A stretch of 64,000 nucleotides of DNA from the NCBI GenBank assembly GCA_902591925.1, contig CACJCN010000004.1:103991-167990 (forward strand), written 5' to 3'. The stretch is from an uncultured SAR86 cluster bacterium. Lineage in GTDB: Bacteria; Pseudomonadota; Gammaproteobacteria; Magnimaribacterales; D2472. The first letter of the stretch is position 1, and the number at the start of each line of letters is the position of its first letter. Under the pieces are notes generated by a model that did no database searches, was not told the DNA's origin, and saw only the letters and a list, made by a program, of their open reading frames with translations. The position numbers and the translations under genes are program-made. This document shows positions 45,149 through 54,086 of the stretch, in pieces.

Positions 45149-46861
45149 TTGAGAAAAATATTAATTACAGTTTTTTTTGTTTCTTACTTAAATAGTACAG
45201 ACTATATTGATTATCCTCATCCATTTCACCCAACCAAAAGCTTGAACGGGATGGTTGTGAGTCAGAATGCTCTTTCATCAGATATTGGTATAAAAATTTT
45301 AGATATGGGAGGAAATGCTGTTGATGCAGCAGTCGCAGTTGGATTTTCTCTAGCAACCACTCTTCCAAGAGCTGGTAATCTTGGTGGCGGCGGTTTTATG
45401 TTAATTTATTTAAAAGAAAGGGATGAAATATTTTATATAGATTATAGAAGTAAATCTCCTCGGAATTCTTCAATTGAAAAATTACTTGGCACTAAACAAA
45501 TTCCTGATCGAAATTCTAAATTATGGGAGAGAGTTGATTATTCATATTTAGCCTCAGCTGTACCTGGAACAGTATATGGTTTACTAGAAGCGCATAAAAA
45601 TTTTGGTAGATTAGAACTTCAAGAAATACTGAAACCAGTTATCGAACAGGCAGAAAATGGAGTGACAGTTACAAGCGATTTGAATTATGTTATTGAGGTA
45701 ACACCTCAGTTAAGAGCTGATAAAGAATCATATTCTATATTCTTTGATAATGACGAACCCTTAAAAGAATTCTCTGTTATAAAAAGACCTGATTTGGCAA
45801 ATACATTTAAAGAAATTTCAAAAAATGGTGTAAAAGGATTTTACGAGGGAGTCATCGCAGACAAGATTGTAAGTGCAATGGAAAAAAATAATGGGTTAAT
45901 TACTCATGAAGATTTAAAAAATTACAAATCTTTTTTTAGAATGCCGATTGCCATCAATTATAAAGGTCATAAAGTCTATACTGCTGCTCCTCCTTCAGGT
46001 GGTGGAATTACTTTACTAACAGCTTTAGGGATTCTTAATAATATTGATATTAAAAAATATAAAAATGACTCTACCAAAACATATCATTTTCTTGCAGAAG
46101 CGTTAAGAAGAGGGCACAACAACAGATCTCATTATGTTGGAGATCCAGAGTACTTTGACGTTCCAATAACTGAACTTCTTTCAATAGAAAGAATAAAAGA
46201 ATTAATAAGCTCAATCGATTCTAATAAATCCAGCACAGTAGAAGATGTAATTGCATATAAACCAAGAAAAGAGAGCAAAGATACAACTCATTATTCAATT
46301 ATTGATAAAGATGGAAACGCTGTTTCGAATACATATACTCTAGGCCTTTCTTTTGGTTCAGGAGTAACTATTCCAGATACAGGAATCTTAATGAATAGTC
46401 AGATGAATAATTTTGCATATAGATATGGCAATAAAGGCGATATTAGCAGAGGAGCAAGCCCTGGTAACAGGTTTGAACCAGGTAAAAAACCAATGAGTAC
46501 GATGGCCCCAACAATAGTATTTGATAAAAACAATGACTTGTTTTTAATAACTGGTTCTCCTGGTGGATCTGATATTCCTGCTGCAATTTTAAGAGTTATT
46601 ACAGGTGTCATTGATTTTGAATTAGATATAGGTGAAGCGACAATGCTTCCAAGAATTCATAAAGATTGGCCATACGAAGGACTTGAGCATGAGAGGGCAG
46701 TAAGTAGAGATATTGTAAGGCGTCTTAAGAGTATGGGGCATAAAACCGAATATGAAATGACCATTGGAAGCACACAAAGTATTCATGTAGTTGATGGAGT
46801 TAACTATGGGTTTGCAGATCTCAGAAGACCTAATGCTGGAGTTGCAGTTCAGACTAATTGA
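45149..46861 (+). CDS. ggt: Gamma-glutamyltransferase
   Basis: Exported N-terminal nucleophile hydrolase that splits glutathione and other gamma-glutamyl compounds in the periplasm. 570 residues, matching the family length. A signal segment (MRKILITVFFVSYLNS) is followed by large-subunit motifs (GNAVDAAVAVGFSLATTLPRAGNLGGGGF). The autoprocessing site is in DTTHYSIIDKDGNAVS, where the second Thr becomes the nucleophile of the small subunit; GSPGGSDIP forms the oxyanion region. The start codon appears to be TTG three bases after the DASS stop. It ends convergently with the thiolase-like gene (13-bp overlap). It would liberate glutamate and Cys-Gly for uptake. Confidence 0.95.
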   Translation: MRKILITVFFVSYLNSTDYIDYPHPFHPTKSLNGMVVSQNALSSDIGIKILDMGGNAVDAAVAVGFSLATTLPRAGNLGGGGFMLIYLKERDEIFYIDYRSKSPRNSSIEKLLGTKQIPDRNSKLWERVDYSYLASAVPGTVYGLLEAHKNFGRLELQEILKPVIEQAENGVTVTSDLNYVIEVTPQLRADKESYSIFFDNDEPLKEFSVIKRPDLANTFKEISKNGVKGFYEGVIADKIVSAMEKNNGLITHEDLKNYKSFFRMPIAINYKGHKVYTAAPPSGGGITLLTALGILNNIDIKKYKNDSTKTYHFLAEALRRGHNNRSHYVGDPEYFDVPITELLSIERIKELISSIDSNKSSTVEDVIAYKPRKESKDTTHYSIIDKDGNAVSNTYTLGLSFGSGVTIPDTGILMNSQMNNFAYRYGNKGDISRGASPGNRFEPGKKPMSTMAPTIVFDKNNDLFLITGSPGGSDIPAAILRVITGVIDFELDIGEATMLPRIHKDWPYEGLEHERAVSRDIVRRLKSMGHKTEYEMTIGSTQSIHVVDGVNYGFADLRRPNAGVAVQTN

Positions 46862-48294
46862 TTTTTTTTGAACTTGATAATTTTTCCAACCCATTCCTCT
46901 CGCTTCATCGAATGAATTACATTTATATCATTTGATGTTATCAATTTTCTTTTTTTATCATTAGTATTCAAAAACATTATAGCTTTTGGTTTATTTTTGT
47001 TTTTTATAATTGTGTAACCAATGATCTTTCCTTCTCCGTGTTTAAGATCACTAATGTCAATTGGTTTATCATTTAATTGAGCTTCATCGGTAAAATCTTT
47101 ATGAGTAAAATCAATGTATGAATTATTTGACCATAATGCATAGGACTGTTTTGTCATCATTCCAGAAACTCCAGTTACTATACCTGCAGACTCTTTCTTT
47201 TTTCTTATTTCAGAAATAATTTTAGCCGTTGAATGAAGAACAAAACTATTTAAAGGACCTCCACAAAAGGGCATACCGCCAGTTATTGAAACGTTGAATA
47301 TGTTTTTGACATTTAGTGATTCCGCAAACATTTGAACGGCAACAGGAAAACAGCTATAAAAATCATAAAAATCAACATCGATATTATTTTTTTTACAGAT
47401 ATCTATAATAAAATTTGCAGCTTTTTCCATGCCTATATATCTTGTAAGGTTTTGTCTCTGAAGTGTAGGAATCATATGGTTATTTTCAGTCGAAGATAAT
47501 GGATAGACTCTTTTATTTATTGGTATATTTAGCTTATCCGCTATAGATTCTGAACATATTATTAGTGCACATGATTGATTTACGTTCCAACTTGTACAAT
47601 GATTTTTATAATATGGAAAGGCTTGAAGAACATTTTTATCGCTCTCTTTTTTAATCTCTTCCTTTTGTAATGGTTCATCAATCCAGCCGAATTCATTATT
47701 CGATGCAATTTTTGCAAAATGTGAGTAAAGGTTTGCTATGAATTCACTCTGTTCAGATAAAGTTTTTTTTGTTTTTGCTCTAAATGCACTTTCAAGTATC
47801 GCATAATATCCTACTGCCATTTCACCAAGTTCTTTTTTTTCTATATCAAGATTAAGATCATTCGGTGCCTTTATGTATCTATCTGGATTGATGGTTAATT
47901 CTGATTCTTCATATTTTTTGTTTTCTATTGAAGCTTTTAGCATCTTATATCTTGATTCTCCACCAAGAATTACTCCGGCACTAGTTTCTCCAGTGTTAAT
48001 CTTGTTACAAACAGAATTAATAAGACTTTGTTGAAGTATTCCAATTTTTGTAACACTTGTCTCAATGGACTTGATTCCATTCTTATTTGCAATCCACCTT
48101 GCTGGATCTCTATATTTCCAAAAACCTTTTGGAATTTGAATCTCATCAATATAGTCAATAATTTTTTTGTTTGTTGTATCATCAACTGCCTTCTTAAAAG
48201 CTTTGTCCATAAGAATCAAAGCTTCATCAAGATCATCAAAATTGCCTTTTTGTTGAATGCAACCAATGCCAATGACAACGGGCCTATTTTTCAT
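46849..48294 (-). CDS. Thiolase-superfamily acetyl-CoA acetyltransferase-like protein
   Basis: A 481-residue cytosolic protein of the thiolase superfamily resembling the acetyl-CoA acetyltransferase/SCP-x-like group. Recognisable: RPVVIGIGCIQQ at the N-terminus, GVILGGESRYKML, DFYDFYSCFPVAVQMFAESL near residue 315, and VSITGGMPFCGGPLNSFVLH. The usual N-terminal nucleophile Cys in a GG/CCS context is not evident, so catalysis as a standard thiolase is uncertain. The start at 48294 fits the family N-terminus better than the longer reading from 48369, which would overlap the methyltransferase. Last gene of fabI-methyltransferase-thiolase. Confidence 0.8.
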   Translation of the reverse strand: MKNRPVVIGIGCIQQKGNFDDLDEALILMDKAFKKAVDDTTNKKIIDYIDEIQIPKGFWKYRDPARWIANKNGIKSIETSVTKIGILQQSLINSVCNKINTGETSAGVILGGESRYKMLKASIENKKYEESELTINPDRYIKAPNDLNLDIEKKELGEMAVGYYAILESAFRAKTKKTLSEQSEFIANLYSHFAKIASNNEFGWIDEPLQKEEIKKESDKNVLQAFPYYKNHCTSWNVNQSCALIICSESIADKLNIPINKRVYPLSSTENNHMIPTLQRQNLTRYIGMEKAANFIIDICKKNNIDVDFYDFYSCFPVAVQMFAESLNVKNIFNVSITGGMPFCGGPLNSFVLHSTAKIISEIRKKKESAGIVTGVSGMMTKQSYALWSNNSYIDFTHKDFTDEAQLNDKPIDISDLKHGEGKIIGYTIIKNKNKPKAIMFLNTNDKKRKLITSNDINVIHSMKREEWVGKIIKFKKNQLV

Positions 48295-48298
48295 GAAT

Positions 48299-48922
48299 TT
48301 ATAAGGAGGCGTTACCCCAATAATTGTAACCAACAATTTTCGGAGTACTTGGAAGATACATTTGATCAAGCTTATTAATTTTTAAACCTGATTCTAAAAT
48401 GAGATTAGGAATATCTCTATTTATATTACACCCACCAAAAAGTTTTCCCCAAAGAGGATTTATCCTGTTCTGCCATTTTTGAACATTTAAATCCGGTGCT
48501 GTCCCGTGTTCACAAAACAGAATATTTCCATCAGACTTCAAAACCCTCTTAATTTCATCCAAAGCATCTAGTGGTTCAGGGATTGTGCATAGTGTATAGG
48601 TGAGAAGGACTGTATCAATTGAATTTGAGGGTAGGTTAATTTCTTCTGCACTATTGATAAGAAAATTGACATCAATTTTATTTTTTTTTGCACATTTTTT
48701 TGCCATCTCACACAATTCTTCTGAGGGATCTAGTCCTATAATTTTCTGAATATTTGATTTTTGATAAAAAGGGATATTGAGTCCAGAACCAATTCCTATC
48801 TCAAGAATTGTTCCTCTTGCGTATGGCACAATTTTTTTTCTTTGATAGTTAACAGGTTTAGTGGAACAGCAAGTATCTAAAAGTTTTGGAAGTAAATATT
48901 TTTCATATGCTGCTTTAATCAT
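48299..48922 (-). CDS. Class I SAM-dependent methyltransferase, METTL7/TMT1-like
   Basis: A 207-residue Rossmann-fold methyltransferase. SAM site [17 protein letters not shown]; acidic loop GLDPSEEL; then [19 protein letters not shown] and [11 protein letters not shown], and the C-terminal [12 protein letters not shown] segment resembling the GDGCCLTRET segment of METTL7 thiol methyltransferases. A role in thiol or sulfide methylation is therefore possible but is inference. The start at 48922 overlaps the end of fabI by eight bases; the longer reading from 48973 lies inside fabI. Four bases separate it from the thiolase-like gene. Confidence 0.85.
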   Translation of the reverse strand: MIKAAYEKYLLPKLLDTCCSTKPVNYQRKKIVPYARGTILEIGIGSGLNIPFYQKSNIQKIIGLDPSEELCEMAKKCAKKNKIDVNFLINSAEEINLPSNSIDTVLLTYTLCTIPEPLDALDEIKRVLKSDGNILFCEHGTAPDLNVQKWQNRINPLWGKLFGGCNINRDIPNLILESGLKINKLDQMYLPSTPKIVGYNYWGNASL

Positions 48923-49706
48923 CAAAAGTCTCTTTGAGTGGCATTGCAGAAATATTAAAACCTGCATCAACATATGTTATTTCACCTGTGATACCACTTG
49001 CATAATCAGAGCATAAAAATGCTGCTGTATTACCAACCTCCTCTGAAGTAACAGTTCTGCCCAATGGAGCTCTTTGAGAGTGTTGATTAAGCATTTTTCT
49101 GAAATTTTTAACTCCAGAGGCAGCAAGAGTTTTTATCGGACCAGCAGAGATTGCATTTACACGAATATTATTACTTCCTAAAGAGGCTGCAAGAAATCTA
49201 GTGTTTGCCTCTAAAGAAGCTTTTGCAAGACCCATTACATTGTAATTAGGCATAGTTTGAATTGATCCAAGGTAAGTAAGAGTCAGAAGGGCAGAATTAT
49301 CATTAAGCATTGATTTAGCCTCTTTGGCCATCGCAGTAAAGCTATAAGAGCTAATATCATGAGCTATCTTAAAGCCTTCTCGAGTAGTAACATCAACAAA
49401 ATTTCCCTCTAATTGGTCTGAGGGTGCATAACCAATCGAATGAACAAGACCGTCAAAGGTTTTCCACTTTTTTTTAAGCGACGAAAACGCATTTTTAATT
49501 GAATTATCATCGCTTACATCGCATTCAACTAATATATCAGAGCCACATGCTTCGGCAATTGGCTTAATATTCTTCAAAAGTCTCTCATTTTGGAAGGTAA
49601 AAGCAAGTTCCGCACCTTCTCTAAACATAGATTTAGCAATTCCTGCAGCAATTGAATATTTGTTAGCAACTCCAGTAATTAAGATTTTTTTGTTTTTAAG
49701 TAACAT
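48915..49706 (-). CDS. fabI: Enoyl-[ACP] reductase (NADH) FabI
   Basis: Last reduction step of each fatty-acid elongation cycle. 263 residues. Short-chain dehydrogenase fold with [15 protein letters not shown] and the catalytic Tyr155-x6-Lys162 pair in [25 protein letters not shown] is the substrate loop; [15 protein letters not shown] closes the C-terminus. First gene of a minus-strand run with a methyltransferase and a thiolase-like gene. The upstream 240 bp are extremely AT-rich and shared with the divergent TonB receptor. Confidence 0.96.
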   Translation of the reverse strand: MLLKNKKILITGVANKYSIAAGIAKSMFREGAELAFTFQNERLLKNIKPIAEACGSDILVECDVSDDNSIKNAFSSLKKKWKTFDGLVHSIGYAPSDQLEGNFVDVTTREGFKIAHDISSYSFTAMAKEAKSMLNDNSALLTLTYLGSIQTMPNYNVMGLAKASLEANTRFLAASLGSNNIRVNAISAGPIKTLAASGVKNFRKMLNQHSQRAPLGRTVTSEEVGNTAAFLCSDYASGITGEITYVDAGFNISAMPLKETFDD

Positions 49707-49946
49707 TTATAAAGATTATTTATATTAGATATAGGTATTGTATAAGATAAATTATATTTATATGTATTTTTGATCATATTTATATCAATTTTGACTATAT
49801 CCACATTATATTAATTACTTATGTATAAATATAATTAATTACAAAAAACTGTAGCAATATTGTCAAAACAATGAAACAATAACCTCATAAACGTGTTTTA
49901 GCGTATTGCTATGCGCATAAATTTAAATAACTTACAGGGGAATTGT
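49707..49946. other. AT-rich divergent spacer between fabI and a TonB receptor
   Basis: About 240 bp with very few G or C, many short TATA-type runs and an ATTGT-CAAA-ACAAT inverted repeat (49859-49872). No gene is visible. It must hold the promoters of both divergent genes; near the right end AAACGTGTTTT resembles the palindrome before the other receptor, and GGGGA is the receptor ribosome site. Confidence 0.6.
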
Positions 49947-52769
49947 ATGTTTAAAATAAAAAATTATTTATTTGCAGTTCTTGTGCTTTCATTTGGTGTT
50001 TTAAATATCAATGTTGCAGCTCAAGAAGCATCTGCAGATGAAAATGTAGAAGAAGTTGTAATAACTGGTTCTAGGATAAAAAGAGATTCTTTGAATAGTG
50101 CCGCACAAGTTACAGTTATCACAAGTGAGGATATTGACGCTTCATCTGGATTGATAGCTGCCGACGTTCTTAGACAATCCATATATAATTCTTTTGGATC
50201 CACTGCCCCAACAGCCGGTAGTAGCGCTATGAGTAACGCTACTATTAGTATGCGGGGACTGGGTTCTTCAAGAACTTTAATATTGATGGATGGTAGAAGA
50301 ATGCCTGGTTCTCCACATCTTGGTGGATCTGGTGCAACTAACATCAACATGATACCTACTGTTGCAATTGACAGAATTGAAATATTGGCTGATGGAGCTT
50401 CATCAGTTTATGGATCTGATGCGATTGCTGGTGTTATCAATGTTATTACAAAAAAAGGTTTCGACGGAGCTGAATTCAATTTCAGACGTGGAGATAGAGA
50501 TAGAGATGATGGTGAAGAAAACTCAGTTTCTTTCCTTTATGGCGCTACTAATGACAAAGGTTATGTAACAGTAATGGTAGAGCATGATGAAAGAGATGAA
50601 ATATACCTAAAAGATAGATGGTATACACAAGCAAGAGCCAACGATACTGATGGTGATGGCGTTGTGAACATGTATCAAGAATCTTATGGTATCAGTTGGT
50701 ATTCTCAAAACCTTGCAGATCCTGTAACAGGTGATCTTTTTGCAGCACCTACATGTCCGGGTTCTATGGACAATCCAGTAGATGGATGGTGGGGACCTAA
50801 TTTTGGTGGTGCAGTATTTGGTCAAGGTGGTACTGTTACTCCAACATATCCTGGTGCACAGCCAACTGGAATGTGCGGATATGCTTGGGCTGACATTATG
50901 GTTGCTGATGCTGCAACATTTAGAGACAGCATAACAACTAACATTGAATACAATATCAATGATGATTTTTCATTATATTCAAGAGTTAATCTTCTAAGAA
51001 ACGAGTCTACTGGTAGGTTTGCTCCTCCAGCAGCTGGATATCCTGGAATTTTAGCTACAGATCCTGCTAACCCTTACGATGAGCCAGTACAAGGCTATTG
51101 GAGATGGACAGGTATTGGTAACCGTGGCATGCACTTTGTTGATAACGGCATGGATGCAGTGTTCGAATTGACTTACAGAGTTAACGACAACATAGAGGTT
51201 GTTGCTGGTACCCAGTACAACAAATTTTATGGTACTGATATTGGTAGATATTACCTAGACTATGCTGGATTAGATTCTAATCTATATAACGATGAGCCAT
51301 TTGGTTCAGAAGCTGGTTTAGCAGCTATGTCTGCAACTACTCTAGTTGAATACACAAATCACTACGAGAAACAAGATGTCGTTGTTCAGTTTGATAACGT
51401 TGCTGATTTACCAGGTGGATCAGTTCAAGCACTTGTTGGTGTTGAGCAAATTGAGAACAGATATTCAGCTGAATATGACAAGCATTCAGAAGGTGGACTT
51501 GTAGGTGGTTCTGCTGGTAATTCAGGTTTTGGAAACAGAACTATTGATTCAATATTTGGTGAAGTTTTACTCCCAGTAATGGATAATTTAGAAGTTACTG
51601 CGTCATTCAGAAGAGATGATTATTCTGATGTTGGTGAAGCTGATTCATTTAAGTTAGGTGCTTTATGGACTCCTGTAGAAGGTACTGTTGTTAAATTCAA
51701 TACTGGTGAAGGATTCAGAGCTCCTACAATGGATGATTTATATGGAGCAACTACATTTAGTGCTAACACTGCAACTGACTATGTTGCTTGTGCTGCTGCT
51801 GGTGTTTCTGCTGCAGATTGTTCATCAAAACAAATATCAACATTAATAACTGCTAATCCTAACTTAGGTCCTGAGACTTCTGAAGGATTCACAATGAGCG
51901 TAGAGCAAGATATGGGAATGCTTGTTGATGCACTAGATGGATTAACAGTCAGATTTGATTATTATGAAATTACAGTTATGGATGCAATTTCATCAGTTAG
52001 TACTCAAGACGTAATGTGGAATGAGTATGTTGGTGGTTCAGCATTATCTAACACTGTTAATTTTTATGATTCAGATGGAGTTGGTTCAGATGGAAGTGCT
52101 GCTGGTAATCCAGTAGGTACTGGAACAGTTGGTGATGCATGTCCTGCTGGAGCAACATATTACAGTACTGTAGGTAATGATCCTGCAATTTATTCAACAA
52201 GATCTTGTGCTAACGGTCGTGTAGACTATGTTGGTGCAGGTTTCACAAACGTTGGTGAAATTGAAGTTATTGGTTATGACCTATTTGTAGGTTATATGAG
52301 AGATGTTGGTCCTGGTACCATGTCTGTTCAGGTAGATTACACTTCAATGGATGAATACAATACTGATTCATTTACAGGTAGTAACCAAACAACTAACAAT
52401 GTTGGTTTCTCAGGTCAACCTGAAATGAGAAATAACATCACAGTTGGTTATGCTTGGGATGCATATAGCGTTGCATTAACTCAGAGAACTATCGGAGGAG
52501 ATTACTATCTCTCATCTGATGCTGAAACAGATGCACAAGGTAACCCAACAGGCGGAATTGTAAAAGATGGTGACATACAAGATGATTACAGTGCTCTTGA
52601 TCTTCAGATTAGAGCTGACCTAGGTAATTATGGTGTTGTTACATATGGAATGTTTAATGTTGAGGATAATGATCCTTTACCAGGACGTAATAATAATTAT
52701 GAAACCTACTTAGACCTTTACGGTAATTCAGGTTTAATTACATACGTCAAATGGAACATTAAGTTCTAA
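49947..52769 (+). CDS. TonB-dependent receptor (940 residues)
   Basis: Outer-membrane TonB-gated transporter. The ATG at 49947 follows a GGGGA ribosome site and opens a clean signal peptide (MFKIKNYLFAVLVLSFGVLN to VAAQE); a longer reading from 49911 is not needed. N-terminal motif VEEVVITGSRIKRDS, plug with MRGLGSSRTLILMDGRRMPG and DRIEILADGASSVYGSDAIAGVINV, then a barrel ending KWNIKF. A calcium-loop-like DTDGDGVVNMY lies near residue 233. Codon choice is more regular than in neighbours, as expected for an abundant protein. Substrate unknown; belongs to the CirA/Oar-like group rather than BtuB. Confidence 0.95.
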   Translation: MFKIKNYLFAVLVLSFGVLNINVAAQEASADENVEEVVITGSRIKRDSLNSAAQVTVITSEDIDASSGLIAADVLRQSIYNSFGSTAPTAGSSAMSNATISMRGLGSSRTLILMDGRRMPGSPHLGGSGATNINMIPTVAIDRIEILADGASSVYGSDAIAGVINVITKKGFDGAEFNFRRGDRDRDDGEENSVSFLYGATNDKGYVTVMVEHDERDEIYLKDRWYTQARANDTDGDGVVNMYQESYGISWYSQNLADPVTGDLFAAPTCPGSMDNPVDGWWGPNFGGAVFGQGGTVTPTYPGAQPTGMCGYAWADIMVADAATFRDSITTNIEYNINDDFSLYSRVNLLRNESTGRFAPPAAGYPGILATDPANPYDEPVQGYWRWTGIGNRGMHFVDNGMDAVFELTYRVNDNIEVVAGTQYNKFYGTDIGRYYLDYAGLDSNLYNDEPFGSEAGLAAMSATTLVEYTNHYEKQDVVVQFDNVADLPGGSVQALVGVEQIENRYSAEYDKHSEGGLVGGSAGNSGFGNRTIDSIFGEVLLPVMDNLEVTASFRRDDYSDVGEADSFKLGALWTPVEGTVVKFNTGEGFRAPTMDDLYGATTFSANTATDYVACAAAGVSAADCSSKQISTLITANPNLGPETSEGFTMSVEQDMGMLVDALDGLTVRFDYYEITVMDAISSVSTQDVMWNEYVGGSALSNTVNFYDSDGVGSDGSAAGNPVGTGTVGDACPAGATYYSTVGNDPAIYSTRSCANGRVDYVGAGFTNVGEIEVIGYDLFVGYMRDVGPGTMSVQVDYTSMDEYNTDSFTGSNQTTNNVGFSGQPEMRNNITVGYAWDAYSVALTQRTIGGDYYLSSDAETDAQGNPTGGIVKDGDIQDDYSALDLQIRADLGNYGVVTYGMFNVEDNDPLPGRNNNYETYLDLYGNSGLITYVKWNIKF

Positions 52770-52786
52770 AATATCTTTTTAAGATT

Positions 52787-52817
52787 AAAAGGCCGGATTA
52801 TCCGGCCTTTTTTTTAT
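52787..52817 (+). terminator. Intrinsic terminator after the second TonB receptor
   Basis: AAAAGGCCGGA, a TTA loop and TCCGGCCTTTTTTTT. A GC-rich 11-bp stem with a U-run, 17 bases after the stop codon; the strongest terminator in the window. Confidence 0.95.
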
Positions 52818-52981
52818 TTATAGATTAAAATATTACAATTAAAACTATATGTAAAATTGAACATTAAAACCTTTAAAGTAAAATTTCTCAGAACTATATT
52901 CGCTTATTTTTCAAAATTCATAATTATTTTAATGAATATATATATAAAATTTAGAATCAAAAAATCTTAAGCTTTCAGAAA
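52818..52981. other. AT-rich spacer upstream of the MBL-fold hydrolase
   Basis: About 160 bp after the terminator with no gene visible. It contains AT-rich runs and an imperfect TTCAT/ATGAA inverted repeat near 52917-52937. Presumably promoter DNA; no confident -35/-10 pair. Confidence 0.4.
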
Positions 52982-53950
52982 ATGAATAAATACTTTCTAT
53001 TAATTTTTTTAATATTTTCAGAAACTGTTTATGCAAAATATAAAAATACAGACGGAGAAGCTATAGATAAATCCATCAAGGATTTAATTAGATGGCAAAG
53101 AAATCAGTCAAAACCAATTTTAGCAAGCATTGATTTATCTGAAGAGTGGAAAAATATTGATCTTCATAATGATGATAATTATCTGATATGGATTGGGCAC
53201 TCTACATTTTTAATTAAAAAAAATGGATTAACTACACTTACCGATCCAGTATTTTCTGAAAGAGCATCTCCATTCAAAAGACTTGGCCCTAAAAGATTAA
53301 TTCCACCGAGTTTAATGATAAATGATCTTCCCACAATTGATGTGGTTACAATTAGTCATAATCATTATGATCACCTTGATATTAGATCTTTAAAAAAAAT
53401 CTCTGAAAAGTTTCCTGAGGTTATATTTTTAATTCCAGAAGGGGACCTAGATATTTTTAAAAAAAGAAAAATTACTAATGTTAATGAATTTAATTGGTGG
53501 CAAGAAATATCTATAGAGGGTTTTATATTTACTTTTACACCAGTAAAGCATTGGTCAGCAAGAGGATTATTCGATAGAAATGAAAGCTTGTGGGGCGGCT
53601 GGCACATAATGACTAGTGATTATTCCTTATATCATGCTGGTGATACTGGATACTCACAAGATTTCATTCAAACTAAAAAAAAATTAGGGTCACCAAAATA
53701 TGCTCTGCTGCCTATTGGTGCATATGATCCAGAATGGTTTATGTCAGAAAGTCATGTAAACCCAGAAGATGCAATTAAAATAATGCAAGATTTGGATGCT
53801 GAATATAGTTTTGGAATGCATTGGGGTACTTTTACTTTAACTGCTGAAGATACTCTTGAGCCTCGAGAAAGGCTAATTGATGCAGCAAAGATCAATGGAA
53901 TTGATAATTTTAAAACTCTTATTCCAGGAGAGGTAATCTTTCTTAAATAA
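52982..53950 (+). CDS. Exported MBL-fold metal hydrolase (NAPE-PLD/UlaG-like)
   Basis: A 322-residue metallo-beta-lactamase-fold hydrolase with a signal peptide cleaved after VYA (about residue 18), so probably periplasmic. Motifs: IGHSTFLIK, LTDPVFSERASPF, the metal site SHNHYDHLD (HxHxDH), then KHWSARG, YHAGDTGYSQ and FGMHWGTF. This set of motifs is typical of the NAPE-phospholipase D-like group, which acts on phosphodiesters of N-acyl lipids; the substrate here is unknown. It stands alone between the TonB receptor and the CNMT-like gene. Confidence 0.88.
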   Translation: MNKYFLLIFLIFSETVYAKYKNTDGEAIDKSIKDLIRWQRNQSKPILASIDLSEEWKNIDLHNDDNYLIWIGHSTFLIKKNGLTTLTDPVFSERASPFKRLGPKRLIPPSLMINDLPTIDVVTISHNHYDHLDIRSLKKISEKFPEVIFLIPEGDLDIFKKRKITNVNEFNWWQEISIEGFIFTFTPVKHWSARGLFDRNESLWGGWHIMTSDYSLYHAGDTGYSQDFIQTKKKLGSPKYALLPIGAYDPEWFMSESHVNPEDAIKIMQDLDAEYSFGMHWGTFTLTAEDTLEPRERLIDAAKINGIDNFKTLIPGEVIFLK

Positions 53951-54086
53951 TAATAAATTTACTTAAAAAGTATTATTTAAATGTAAATGAGTATTTTGAA
54001 TAATTACTGGGTAAAAAAAATTCTGAGTTTTATTCAACTATAAATTTTATTTTCATACTTGTTTTTCTATGTTAGCTTAATAAGAT

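Noticed and set aside
44968..45195. Open frame overlapping the end of the DASS gene
   Set aside because: Out-of-frame shadow of the transporter and GGT start; low-complexity translation.
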